A DNA stretch of 64,000 bases. Source: Dongia deserti. GTDB lineage: Bacteria; Pseudomonadota; Alphaproteobacteria; Dongiales; Dongiaceae. Below the pieces are notes generated by a model. That model was not told where the DNA came from. It did not search any database and saw nothing but the letters and a program-made list of their open reading frames with translations. The translations under genes and the position numbers were made by a program. Shown here piece after piece: positions 42,532 to 51,383 of this stretch; position 1 is the stretch's first letter; each line of letters begins with the position of its first letter. Where the stretch lies: positions 56,602 to 120,601 of the forward strand of contig NZ_QORW01000018.1 in NCBI RefSeq assembly GCF_003574735.1, read 5' to 3'.

Positions 42532-43056
42532 ATGCTTGACGATCTATACATTGGGTTAGGTGCAAATCTGCCCCACCCGCGGTTCGGACCGCCGAAATCG
42601 ACCCTGGAACACGTCCTTACTCTGTTCCCGGACCATGGCCTTCGGGTGCTCGCACGCTCGCCTTGGTATGAATCTGCACCAATTCCGGCCTCCGATCAGC
42701 CTTGGTACGTGAATGGTGTTGTCCGCGCGGCGACAGCCCTCTCTCCTTCAGATGTGCTGTCGGAATTGCAAGCCATTGAAGCAGAATTAGGTAGACAAAG
42801 AGTTGAGCGGAACGAGGCACGCTCGGTGGATCTGGACATTATTGCATTTGGGAATATGATCCTTAACGGGCCTAGGCCGCCCATCGTGCCGCACCCCCGC
42901 ATGGCAGACCGCGGCTTTGTCCTTCTGCCGCTGGCGGATCTGGCCCCAGATTGGCGGCACCCGGCGACCGGTGAGCGGATTTCGAGCCTGGTCGCCAGGC
43001 TGCCCCGCGATCAGGTCACCCGGCCCCTGCAGGAAACGCCGGGTTCCGGCGCTTGA
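42532..43056 (+). CDS. folK: 2-amino-4-hydroxy-6-hydroxymethyldihydropteridine pyrophosphokinase
   Basis: 174 residues. LYIGLGANLPHP, ARSPWYESAPIPASDQPWYV and the signature NEARSVDLDIIAFG followed by PHPRMADRGFVLLPLADLAP are diagnostic of HPPK. It catalyses pyrophosphate transfer in folate synthesis. It is upstream of rpoZ on the same strand with a 62-bp gap. Confidence 0.94.
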   Translation: MLDDLYIGLGANLPHPRFGPPKSTLEHVLTLFPDHGLRVLARSPWYESAPIPASDQPWYVNGVVRAATALSPSDVLSELQAIEAELGRQRVERNEARSVDLDIIAFGNMILNGPRPPIVPHPRMADRGFVLLPLADLAPDWRHPATGERISSLVARLPRDQVTRPLQETPGSGA

Positions 43057-43118
43057 ACGCAGTGCAATAATAGGTTAGCTACAATCAATTAGCCCAATTC
43101 CTGGAGAGACTTGAAGAA

Positions 43119-43505
43119 ATGGCACGCGTTACCGTCGAAGATTGTGTCCTGCAGGTGCCGAACCGGTTCCAGCTGGTGATGCTCGCTGCCCAGCGAGCGC
43201 GCGAGATCTCGGCCGGCAGCCAGCTCACCCTCGATCGGGACAATGACAAGAACCCGGTCGTTGCGCTGCGCGAGATCGCCGATGTCACGCTCAATCTGGA
43301 TACTTTGGCAGATAGCCTGGTAAAGGGCCTGCAGCGGCAGGTCGAGACCGATGAGCCGGAGGAGGAGGGTGCGGGCTTCGGTGCCGGCGCCGGCGACTTG
43401 CTGGCCGAGATGCAGCAGGCGCAGATCAGTAAGGAAGAGGCCGAGGACTCCGATCTGTCGATCGACGGCGAGTTCGAAGACGCGGCGGTCGGCGACGAGG
43501 AGTGA
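43119..43505 (+). CDS. rpoZ: DNA-directed RNA polymerase omega subunit
   Basis: 128 residues. [33 protein letters not shown] and [11 protein letters not shown] are omega core motifs. The C-terminal about 50 residues are unusually acidic (EPEEEG, EEAEDSD, EFEDAA). It precedes rsh by 130 bp, the standard alphaproteobacterial order. Confidence 0.96.
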   Translation: MARVTVEDCVLQVPNRFQLVMLAAQRAREISAGSQLTLDRDNDKNPVVALREIADVTLNLDTLADSLVKGLQRQVETDEPEEEGAGFGAGAGDLLAEMQQAQISKEEAEDSDLSIDGEFEDAAVGDEE

Positions 43506-43635
43506 TGAAACACCCCGGGATCCCGGTCTCGGGGTTGATATGGACGGGGCCATCGGCGGGACAATTGAGCGAGGCACGAAACGAAGCGTGACGTCACCCA
43601 ATTATCGCGGCCACAACATCTGATCAGCTCAATCC

Positions 43636-45780
43636 ATGATTAGGCAATTTGAACTGGTCGAACGTGTAAAGGCCTATGATCCAGGCGCGGATGAGGACCT
43701 GCTCAACCGCGCCTATGTTTTTTCCATGAAAGCGCACGGCTCGCAGTCGCGGGCATCGGGTGACCCCTACTTCTCCCATCCGCTCGGCGTCGCGGAGATC
43801 CTGACGCGGCTCAAGCTCGATTCCGCATCGATCGTCACCGGCCTGTTGCACGATACCGTCGAGGATACCGAAGCCACGCTCGACCAGATCGAAGGGCTGT
43901 TCGGGACGGAGATCGGGCAGCTGGTCGACGGCGTCACCAAGCTATCGCGCCTGGAGCTGCAGTCGGACCACACCAAGCACGCGGAGAACTTCCGCAAGCT
44001 GGTGCTGGCGATGTCCAACGACATTCGCGTGCTGTTGGTGAAGCTGGCGGATCGTCTGCACAACATGCAGACCATCCACTACATCAAGGACCCCGAGAAG
44101 CGCCGGCGGATCGCACTAGAGACGCTGGAGATCTATGCTCCGCTCGCCGAGCGCATGGGCATGCACGAGATCAAGGACCAGCTCGAGAACCTCGCTTTCG
44201 CGCAGGTCTACCCGGAGGCCTACGCTTCGATCGTGCAGCGCCTCAGCTTCCTGCGCGAGCAGGGGACGGACCTCGCCGACCAGATCATCGCGGAATTGGG
44301 CGCGGTGCTGACCGATGACGGCGTCCAATGCACCGTCTCGGGCCGAGAAAAGACGCCATACTCGATCTGGCGCAAGATGCAGAAGAAGCGCATGGAGTTC
44401 GAGCAACTCTCGGACATCATGGCGTTCCGCATCATCGTCGATGATGTGACGGCGTGCTACCAGGGGCTGGGCGTCATCCACAGCCACTATTCGATGATCC
44501 CGGGGCGGTTCAAGGATTACATCTCGACGCCGAAGCCGAACAACTACCGCTCGCTCCATACCGGCGTGATCGGGCCGTTGCGCCACCGCATCGAGATCCA
44601 GATCCGCACCTACGACATGCACGAGGTGGCAGAGCTGGGTGTTGCCGCGCACTGGCAGTACAAGCAGGGCCGGCCGCTGATGGAAGGACGGCAATATCGC
44701 TGGCTGCGCGAATTGCTCGACATCCTGGAGCATGCGGCGGGACCGGAAGAGTTCCTCGAGAACACCAAGCTGGAGATGTTCCAGGACCAGGTGTTCTGCT
44801 TCACGCCCAAGGGCGACCTCATCGCCTTGCCGCGCGGCGCGACGCCTGTCGACTTCGCTTACGCCGTCCATACCGAAGTGGGCAATACCTGCGTCGGCGC
44901 GAAGATCAACGGCCGCATCGTGCCGCTCAGGAGCGAGCTGCACAACGGCGACCAGGTGGAGATCGTCAACTCGCGTGCACAGACGCCCTCGCCCACGTGG
45001 GAGCGCTTCGTCGTCACCGGCAAGGCGCGCGCCTGCATTCGCCGCTTCATCCGCACCCAGCAGCGCGCGCAATACATCGAGCTCGGCCGCGCGATGATCC
45101 AGAAGGAGTTCCAGCACGAAGGCTACGAATATGCCGACAAGTCGCTGGACGGTGTCCTGAAGAAGTTCAAGGCCGAGGAACCGGAGGACGTGCTGGCGCA
45201 GATCGGCGAAGGCATGCTGGGTGCGCGCGAAGTCGTCAACGCGATCTTTCCCGGCACGCGCGCCAAACAGGTGCCGGACAAGGTCGTGCCGCTCAACCGA
45301 CAGCGCGCCAAGGCCGCCAAGGGCAGCACCGCCATTCCGATTCGCGGCCTCATTCCCGGCATGGCGATGCATTTCGCCGGCTGCTGTCATCCGCTGCCGG
45401 GCGACCGCATCGTCGGAATCGTCACCACCGGCAAGGGCGTCACCATCCACACCATCGACTGCGAGACGCTGGAGAGCTTCGCGGAAACGCCGGAGCGCTG
45501 GCTGGATGTCGCCTGGGACCAGGATCCGAACGCTGCCGACAGCCATGTCGGGCGCCTCTCGGTCGTCATCACCAATCAGCCGGGCAGCCTGGGCAGCCTC
45601 ACCACGGTGATCGGCAAGAACCTGGGCAACATCTCGAACCTCAAGATCACCAACCGCTCGATCGATTTCTTCGAGGTGCTGGTGGACGTGGAGGTCAAGG
45701 ACGTGCGGCACCTCACCAACATCATCGCCGCCCTGCGCGCGACGCCGGCGATCAGCTCCGTCGACCGGGCGCGGGGATGA
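43636..45780 (+). CDS. rsh: RelA/SpoT homologue, bifunctional (p)ppGpp synthetase/hydrolase
   Basis: 714 residues. The order is: HD hydrolase domain (YFSHPLGVAEIL, GLLHDTVEDTEATLDQIEGL), synthetase domain (GREKTPYSIWRKMQKK, DIMAFRIIVDD), TGS domain (VFCFTPKGDLIALPRGATPV), a helical/zinc-finger region (CCHPLPGDRIVGI) and a C-terminal ACT domain. An intact HD motif indicates hydrolase activity as in alphaproteobacterial Rsh. It integrates starvation signals at the ribosome. Confidence 0.97.
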   Translation: MIRQFELVERVKAYDPGADEDLLNRAYVFSMKAHGSQSRASGDPYFSHPLGVAEILTRLKLDSASIVTGLLHDTVEDTEATLDQIEGLFGTEIGQLVDGVTKLSRLELQSDHTKHAENFRKLVLAMSNDIRVLLVKLADRLHNMQTIHYIKDPEKRRRIALETLEIYAPLAERMGMHEIKDQLENLAFAQVYPEAYASIVQRLSFLREQGTDLADQIIAELGAVLTDDGVQCTVSGREKTPYSIWRKMQKKRMEFEQLSDIMAFRIIVDDVTACYQGLGVIHSHYSMIPGRFKDYISTPKPNNYRSLHTGVIGPLRHRIEIQIRTYDMHEVAELGVAAHWQYKQGRPLMEGRQYRWLRELLDILEHAAGPEEFLENTKLEMFQDQVFCFTPKGDLIALPRGATPVDFAYAVHTEVGNTCVGAKINGRIVPLRSELHNGDQVEIVNSRAQTPSPTWERFVVTGKARACIRRFIRTQQRAQYIELGRAMIQKEFQHEGYEYADKSLDGVLKKFKAEEPEDVLAQIGEGMLGAREVVNAIFPGTRAKQVPDKVVPLNRQRAKAAKGSTAIPIRGLIPGMAMHFAGCCHPLPGDRIVGIVTTGKGVTIHTIDCETLESFAETPERWLDVAWDQDPNAADSHVGRLSVVITNQPGSLGSLTTVIGKNLGNISNLKITNRSIDFFEVLVDVEVKDVRHLTNIIAALRATPAISSVDRARG

Positions 45781-45820
45781 CGGGTAGGATGATGCTCAGA
45801 TCCGAAGCATTCTCTTTGTC

Positions 45821-45971
45821 GTCATGGTCGGGCTTGGGTCCTCGGCGCAGGCCGATATTCGGCGGCAGGCCATCCATATGTGGACGGCCCTTTGCCTGCA
45901 CGAGTTTGCCTGCGGCTTCTCGCTGTTGCTCATCGAAACCCGTGGATGGTCGGACCAAGTCCGACCATGAC
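45821..45971. repeat. Composite palindromic repeat element, copy 3
   Basis: A left half beginning GTCATGGTCGGGC at 45821 and a right palindrome ATGGTCGGAC-CAA-GTCCGACCAT at 45946-45968, followed by GAC, enclose about 110 bp. The right palindrome is identical to that at 51255-51277. The spacers share a GAGTTTG(C/T)CTGCG stretch. It lies between rsh and acpS; the 238 bp there hold no gene. Confidence 0.65.
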
Positions 45972-46018
45972 GGAGTACGGGGGCGCGACGAAGGCCACTT
46001 CCAGCCAGGGGCCACCAC

Positions 46019-46417
46019 ATGATCCTCGGCATCGGCAATGACATCATCGACATCCGGCGCGTGGAGAGGTCCATCGAGCGCTTCGGCGATCGGTTCCTCA
46101 ATCGTGTCTTCACGGATATCGAACGTGCGAAGTCCGACCGGCGGGCGCAGCGCGCGGCCTCCTACGCCAAGCGCTTTGCCGCGAAGGAGGCGTGCGCGAA
46201 GGCGCTCGGCACCGGGCTCAATGCGGGCGTGTTCTGGCGCGACATGGGCGTGGTCAATCTGCCGTCGGGCAAGCCGACGCTGAAGCTGACCGGCGGGGCG
46301 CTGAGGCGGCTGCAGGCCATCACGCCACCGGGGATGGTGGTTCAGATCGATCTCACCATCACCGATGATTTTCCACAGGCCCAGGCCATCGTGATCATCT
46401 CGGCTAATCCGGGCTGA
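46019..46417 (+). CDS. acpS: Holo-[acyl-carrier-protein] synthase
   Basis: 132 residues. [20 protein letters not shown] (Asp metal ligand) and [18 protein letters not shown] (Glu) are the AcpS signatures. It transfers phosphopantetheine from CoA to acyl carrier protein. The ATG follows the composite repeat by about 50 bp. Confidence 0.95.
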   Translation: MILGIGNDIIDIRRVERSIERFGDRFLNRVFTDIERAKSDRRAQRAASYAKRFAAKEACAKALGTGLNAGVFWRDMGVVNLPSGKPTLKLTGGALRRLQAITPPGMVVQIDLTITDDFPQAQAIVIISANPG

Positions 46418-46561
46418 CACCGCAAGTCCATGATAAGATGCACAAAAATACCGTCGGGTCAGGACGGCGAGTTTCTTGACTTTGGCGGCTCTGGCTGGCT
46501 TGATCGCCCGCGGTCGGGCGAGGCGGCGCTCGCGCCTTGTTCCGTGGATTAAAGAAGACCT

Positions 46562-47434
46562 ATGTCACGCAAAGCTTCCGGCGCCTTCAGCGAGTTCTGG
46601 GAAATCGTCAAGACACTGCTGTGGGCGGCGATCATCGCGATCGTCATCCGCACCTTCGCCTACGAACCGTTCAACATTCCCTCCGGCTCCATGATCCCGA
46701 CCCTCCTGGAAGGCGATTATCTGTTCGTCTCCAAGATGGCCTACGGTTATTCCAAGTTCTCGTTCCCGGGCGGGCTGGTGCCGATCGAGGGGCGGATCTG
46801 GGAAGGCGAGCCGAAGCGCGGCGAGGTGGTAGTGTTCCGTCCATCGCGCGAGCCGGACACCGACTTCATCAAGCGAGTCATCGGGCTGCCGGGCGATCGC
46901 ATCCAGATGCGGCAGGGCCTCCTCTACATCAACGATGTCCCGGTCGAGCGCCAGCGCATCGAGGACTATGTCGATCCGGACAATCCGACCGATCAGGTGC
47001 CGCAATATCTGGAGACGCTGCCTGGCGGTGTCACACACCGGATTATCGAACGGTTCGGCGACAGGGCCGATTCGGACAACACCCAGACATTTATCGTCCC
47101 CGCGGGCCACTATTTCATGATGGGCGACAACCGCGACGGCTCCAATGACAGCAGGGCCTTGAGCCCGGCGAATTTCATCGCCTCCGTGAAGGTTGGCGAC
47201 AACCAGGGCATGGAACTGGCGGAAGCGGCGTTCAACGAGCGCTGCCGCAGCCGGGGCATCATTGATGAAAGCAACAAGGATTGCCTCGCCACGGTCGGGT
47301 TCGTGCCGAAGGAGAACCTGATCGGGCCGGCCAAGATCCTGTTCTGGTCGTATGGCAGCTCGTTCCGGTGGTACAATCCGGTCACCTGGGCCACTGCCTT
47401 GCGCTTCGGCCGCTTGCTGAACGTGATCCAGTGA
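46562..47434 (+). CDS. lepB: Signal peptidase I
   Basis: 290 residues. The TM helix WAAIIAIVIRTFAYEPFNIP is followed by the catalytic Ser43 (PSGSMIPTLLEGDYLFV) and Lys104 (DFIKRVIGLPGDRI), then FMMGDNRDGSNDSR. It cleaves Sec and Tat signal peptides at the periplasmic face. The stop abuts the rnc start. Confidence 0.96.
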   Translation: MSRKASGAFSEFWEIVKTLLWAAIIAIVIRTFAYEPFNIPSGSMIPTLLEGDYLFVSKMAYGYSKFSFPGGLVPIEGRIWEGEPKRGEVVVFRPSREPDTDFIKRVIGLPGDRIQMRQGLLYINDVPVERQRIEDYVDPDNPTDQVPQYLETLPGGVTHRIIERFGDRADSDNTQTFIVPAGHYFMMGDNRDGSNDSRALSPANFIASVKVGDNQGMELAEAAFNERCRSRGIIDESNKDCLATVGFVPKENLIGPAKILFWSYGSSFRWYNPVTWATALRFGRLLNVIQ

Positions 47435-48151
47435 ATGACGAAGGACGGGGACTCGCCGCTTGAAGAACTGATGCAGGTCCTGGGGCACAGCTTCGGAGAC
47501 CCCGAGTTGCTGCGCACGGCATTGACCCATCCGAGCGCCTTGACTCGCCGCAGCGGCCGGCAAGGCCCGCGCCAGAAGGGCGGCCAGGACAATCAGCGGC
47601 TGGAATTCCTCGGCGACCGCGTTCTGGGCCTGATCGTCGCGGAAATGCTCTATCGCACATTCGGCAAGGAAGACGAAGGCGCGATGGCCAAGCGCCTCGC
47701 CGCGCTGGTGCGACAGGAGGGCCTTGCCCATGTCGCGCGCTCGATCGACCTCGGCAGTCATCTCATTCTCTCGCGCGGCGAGGCGGAGGGCGGCGGGCGC
47801 GACAACGCCGCGACCCTGGCCGATGCGTGCGAAGCGGTGATCGGCGCCATCTATCTCGATGCCGGCCTGGATGCGGCGCGGCGGTTCGTCGAGCGCCACT
47901 GGAGCAGCCTGATCGCTGCTGATTCCAAGCCGCCGCAGGATGCCAAGACGGCGTTGCAGGAATGGGCGCAGGCCTCCGGCCTGCCGCTGCCGATCTATCA
48001 GGTGGTGGAATCGAGCGGGCCGCCGCACGATCCCACCTTCACGGTCGAGGTGCGGGTCAGCGGCAAGCGCGCCGCCAAGGCCAGCGGCAAGTCCAAGCGC
48101 GCGGCGGAACAGGCGGCGGCCGCTTCGCTGATAGCGGAACTGCGCTCGTGA
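47435..48151 (+). CDS. rnc: Ribonuclease III
   Basis: 238 residues. The catalytic signature NQRLEFLGDRVLGLIVAEML is followed by DACEAVIGAIYLDAGLDAAR and a C-terminal dsRNA-binding domain (DAKTALQEWAQASGLPLPIY, KRAAEQAAAASLI). The ATG immediately follows the lepB stop, and the stop overlaps the era GTG. It processes rRNA precursors and double-stranded RNA. Confidence 0.96.
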   Translation: MTKDGDSPLEELMQVLGHSFGDPELLRTALTHPSALTRRSGRQGPRQKGGQDNQRLEFLGDRVLGLIVAEMLYRTFGKEDEGAMAKRLAALVRQEGLAHVARSIDLGSHLILSRGEAEGGGRDNAATLADACEAVIGAIYLDAGLDAARRFVERHWSSLIAADSKPPQDAKTALQEWAQASGLPLPIYQVVESSGPPHDPTFTVEVRVSGKRAAKASGKSKRAAEQAAAASLIAELRS

Positions 48152-49059
48152 CGAACAAGGAAGACCGTTCCCGATGCGGCTTCGTCGCATTGATCGGCGC
48201 GCCCAACGCCGGCAAGTCGACCCTGCTCAATCGCCTGATCGGAGCCAAGGTCTCGATCGTCAGCCCGAAGGTGCAGACCACGCGGCGACGCGTGCTGGGC
48301 GTTGCGATGTGCGGGAACGCGCAGGTTATCTTCGTCGACACGCCCGGCATCTTCGCACCCAGGCGCCGCCTCGACCGCGCCATGGTGGCCGCGGCCTGGA
48401 GCGGGGCAGGGGATGCCGATCGCATCGTGCTGCTGGTCGACGCCATCAAGAAGAAGATCGATGCGGACACGCGCGCGATCATCGAGGGATTGAAGAAGAA
48501 TGGCCGGCAGGCAATCTGCGCCATCAACAAGGTCGACGCGGTCAAGCATGAGGTCCTGCTGAAGCTGGCCAGCGAACTGAACGCCGCCTTTCCGTTCGAG
48601 CGCATCTTCATGATCTCCGCCGAGACCGGCGACGGCGTTGAAGACCTGATGGATGAGGTGGTGGCGCATCTGCCGGAAGGACCGCATCATTTCCCGGAGG
48701 ACCAGCTGACGGATCTGCCGGTGCGCCTGCTGGCGGCGGAGGTGACACGCGAGCATCTGTTCCGCCAGCTCCACGAGGAAGTGCCCTACGCGTTGACGGT
48801 GGAGACGGAGGCTTGGGAGGAGTTCAAGGACGGCAGTGCCAAGGTCTCGCAGACCATCTATGTCGCGCGCGACACGCACAAGGCGATCGTCATCGGCAAA
48901 GGTGGCAGCCGCATCAAGCAGGTGCGCGAAGCGGCGCAGAATGAGCTGGAGCAGATGCTCGAGCGCAAGCTGCACCTCTTCTTGTTCGTCAAGGTGCGCG
49001 AGAACTGGCAGGACGATCCGGAGCGCTACCGCGAGATGGGGCTGGATTTCGAGCCGTAA
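48148..49059 (+). CDS. era: GTPase Era
   Basis: 303 residues. The G domain has G1 (LIGAPNAGKSTLLNRLIGAK), G3 (FVDTPGIF) and G4 (AINKVDAV), and the C-terminal KH domain (HKAIVIGKGGSRIKQVREAA) binds 16S rRNA. The GTG start at 48148 overlaps the rnc stop (GTGA). It is essential for 30S maturation. Confidence 0.96.
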   Translation: MTNKEDRSRCGFVALIGAPNAGKSTLLNRLIGAKVSIVSPKVQTTRRRVLGVAMCGNAQVIFVDTPGIFAPRRRLDRAMVAAAWSGAGDADRIVLLVDAIKKKIDADTRAIIEGLKKNGRQAICAINKVDAVKHEVLLKLASELNAAFPFERIFMISAETGDGVEDLMDEVVAHLPEGPHHFPEDQLTDLPVRLLAAEVTREHLFRQLHEEVPYALTVETEAWEEFKDGSAKVSQTIYVARDTHKAIVIGKGGSRIKQVREAAQNELEQMLERKLHLFLFVKVRENWQDDPERYREMGLDFEP

Positions 49060-49090
49060 CGGTCCTCTATCTTCTACAATGGAGCGCTTG

Positions 49091-49167
49091 CTTCCCCCAC
49101 CCTAACCCTCCCGAGGGAATACAGGATCCTTCTCCCCCGACACGGGGGAGGGCTGGGGAGGGGGAAG
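49091..49167. repeat. C/G-tract inverted repeat between era and recO
   Basis: CTTCCCCCACCCTAACCCTCCC (49091-49112) is nearly the reverse complement of 49146-49167. Inside lies a perfect CTCCCCC-GACAC-GGGGGAG hairpin (49132-49150). The block resembles a dispersed intergenic repeat type of GC-rich proteobacteria. It may also terminate era transcription. Confidence 0.7.
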
Positions 49168-49192
49168 ATGCAGTGCCTAGTATCGCGAGCAA

Positions 49193-49921
49193 ATGGACTG
49201 GCAAGACCAAGGCTTCGTGTTGGCGGCGCGGCGGCATGGCGAGAGTGATGCCATCCTGACCGTGCTCACGCGCGAGCACGGGCGGCACCTTGGCATCGTC
49301 AAGGGCGGAACGGGGCGGCGCCAGCGCGCGGTGGTCGAGGTCGGCAATGCGGTCATGGCGCATTGGCACGCGCGGCTCAGCGAGCATCTCGGGCGGTTCC
49401 AAGTGGAGCTCGGCACGCCGCATGCGGCGCTGTGCATGGCGGACCCGGCACGGTTGGCGGCCCTGAGTGCGGCCTGCGCGACGTTGGACGCCGCGCTGCC
49501 CGAGCGCGAGCCCCACGAGGACGTGTTCGATGACTTCGCCGCGCTCGTCGAACAATTGTCGCGTAAGGCGGTGGACTGGCCGACACAATATGTGCGCTGG
49601 GAGGCGCGGCTGCTCTCCTCGCTCGGCTTCGGGCTCGATCTCTCGCAATGCGCGGTGACGGGCGAGCGGGAAGGCCTCGCCTATGTCTCGCCGAAGACCG
49701 GCCGCGCCGTCACGGTCGAGGCCGGAAAGTTGCACAAGGATCGACTGCTGCCGCTGCCTTCGTTCCTGATCCAGGGTCACGTGAAGCCAAGCCGTGACGA
49801 ACTGGTCGCCGGCTTGCGCTTGACGGGATACTTCCTGGACCGGCATGTCTTTGCCCACGCGATCAAGCCGGGCGCGACGGAAGCCCGGGCGCGCTTGATC
49901 GAACGACTGGCGGCGAAGTGA
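49193..49921 (+). CDS. recO: DNA repair protein RecO
   Basis: 242 residues. The N-terminal OB fold (WQDQGFVLAARRHGESDAIL, EHGRHLGIVKGG) is followed by a helical domain and a single-Cys version of the zinc region (SQCAVTGEREGLAYVSPKTG). It loads RecA with RecF and RecR. The stop overlaps the GTG of the next gene. Confidence 0.94.
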   Translation: MDWQDQGFVLAARRHGESDAILTVLTREHGRHLGIVKGGTGRRQRAVVEVGNAVMAHWHARLSEHLGRFQVELGTPHAALCMADPARLAALSAACATLDAALPEREPHEDVFDDFAALVEQLSRKAVDWPTQYVRWEARLLSSLGFGLDLSQCAVTGEREGLAYVSPKTGRAVTVEAGKLHKDRLLPLPSFLIQGHVKPSRDELVAGLRLTGYFLDRHVFAHAIKPGATEARARLIERLAAK

Positions 49922-51171
49922 CGGGGGAGCAGGTGGGAAGGAACGTTCTGGTGATTGGCGCCGGCATCGTCGGATGCTCGGCGGCGCTGTGGCTGCAACG
50001 CGACGGCCATCAAGTGACGATCGTCGACAGGAGCGGGCCGGGAGAGGGCGCGTCCAAGGGCAATGCCAGTGTGATTGCGACTGAGTCCTGCATTCCGGTG
50101 GCGACGCCGGGCATCCTGTGGGACGTGCCGAAATATCTCGCCGATCCGCTGGGGCCGCTCGCGATCCGCTGGTCCTACCTGCCCAAGCTGGCACCCTGGC
50201 TGTGGCGCTTCGTGCGATCGAGCGGCGAAGCCAAGGTCGAGGAGATCTCCATTGCCTTGCGCGCGCTGCTCGTCGAGGCGCTGGCGGCGCACAAGGAATT
50301 GGCGAAAGCCGCAGGCTGCGGCGACCTCATCCAGGATACCGGCTGGCTGGGCATCTTCGAAAGCGATGCCAAGTTCCAGTCCTACCAGTGGGACCTGGAG
50401 CTGCAGAAGCGCCGTGGCGTCAGGTTCGAGATCCTGAAGGCGGAGGAGATTCGCCAGTTCGAGCCGAGCCTGCAGCCGATCTACAAGCACGCGGTCTATT
50501 ATCCGGAGAATTCCTACGTCCTCGACAACTACCGCCTGGTGCGCACGCTGGCCGAAGACGTGACGCGCAACGGCGGGCGCGTCTTGCAGGACGAGATCCA
50601 GGATTTCGAGATCGGCGCCGTCGGACCGAAGGCCGCGATCGGCAAGAACGGGCGCTACGACTTCGACGCGGTGGTGATCGCGGCCGGCGCCTGGTCGCGC
50701 TTGCTGTCCGCGAAGCTTGGCGAAACCGTGCCATTGGAGACCGAGCGCGGCTATCACGTGACCTTGCCGCATGCCGAGAAGCGGCCGCGCATGCCGCTTT
50801 ATTCCGGCGACCATTCCTTCGCCGTCACGCCGCTCGACATCGGATTGCGTTTCGCCGGCACCGTGGAGCTGGGCGGGTTGGAGCTGCCGCCCAATCCTGG
50901 GCGCAACGAGGTGCTCCTCAAGCACGGCCGGCGCATGTTCGGCGCACTCGACGAGACTGGCCGCAGCGACTGGATGGGTTTCCGTCCTTCGATGCCGGAT
51001 TCCAAGCCTGTGATCGATCGCGGCCGCCGCTTCAAGAACGCGTTCTTTGCGTTCGGTCACGGCCACGTGGGCCTGACGCTCGGCCCCATCACGGGCAAGC
51101 TGATCGCAGACCTAGTGAGCGATCGCAAGCCAGCGATCGATCTGAAGCCGTTTGCGATGGATCGATTTTAG
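49918..51171 (+). CDS. FAD-dependent oxidoreductase, D-amino acid dehydrogenase (DadA)-like
   Basis: 417 residues. The N-terminal dinucleotide-binding motif is VLVIGAGIVGCSAALWLQRD, and the DAO family C-terminal motif is GFRPSMPDSKPVIDRG with HGHVGLTLGPITGKLIADL. The family oxidatively deaminates D-amino acids or related amines into the quinone pool. The GTG start overlaps the recO stop (GTGA), indicating coupling to DNA-repair genes, which is not functionally obvious. Confidence 0.9.
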   Translation: MTGEQVGRNVLVIGAGIVGCSAALWLQRDGHQVTIVDRSGPGEGASKGNASVIATESCIPVATPGILWDVPKYLADPLGPLAIRWSYLPKLAPWLWRFVRSSGEAKVEEISIALRALLVEALAAHKELAKAAGCGDLIQDTGWLGIFESDAKFQSYQWDLELQKRRGVRFEILKAEEIRQFEPSLQPIYKHAVYYPENSYVLDNYRLVRTLAEDVTRNGGRVLQDEIQDFEIGAVGPKAAIGKNGRYDFDAVVIAAGAWSRLLSAKLGETVPLETERGYHVTLPHAEKRPRMPLYSGDHSFAVTPLDIGLRFAGTVELGGLELPPNPGRNEVLLKHGRRMFGALDETGRSDWMGFRPSMPDSKPVIDRGRRFKNAFFAFGHGHVGLTLGPITGKLIADLVSDRKPAIDLKPFAMDRF

Positions 51172-51191
51172 CTGATGCACTGCTCTCTCGC

Positions 51192-51280
51192 TCGTCATGG
51201 TCGTGCTTAGCACGACCAGCGAGTTTGTCTGCGACCCTGCCTATGGAAACTCGTGTATGGTCGGACCAAGTCCGACCATG
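51192..51280. repeat. Composite palindromic repeat element, copy 4
   Basis: Left palindrome GTCATGGTCGTGC-TTA-GCACGACC (51192-51215) and right palindrome ATGGTCGGAC-CAA-GTCCGACCATGAC (51255-51280) flank an inner inverted repeat CGAGTTT...AAACTCG. Outer ends are GTCATGGTCG and CGACCATGAC, so the whole 89 bp can fold as one long hairpin. It lies between the oxidoreductase and parC. Confidence 0.75.
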
Positions 51281-51383
51281 ACGAATAGAGGCGTGAAGCG
51301 GGGCGGCGAGTCGCAGGCCGTTATGCTTGACGCCCCGGCTTTCGCGCCTAAATTGACGCCGAATATTCCGACTCGAGATCGAT

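Noticed and set aside
44116..45711. Long open frame on the minus strand opposite rsh (531 codons)
   Set aside because: It is fully antisense to a textbook rsh gene, has no recognisable domain, and is rich in His/Arg/Leu as expected for a GC-rich shadow frame.
49091..49167. CRISPR-like repeat between era and recO
   Set aside because: There is one inverted pair only, with no regularly spaced direct repeats.
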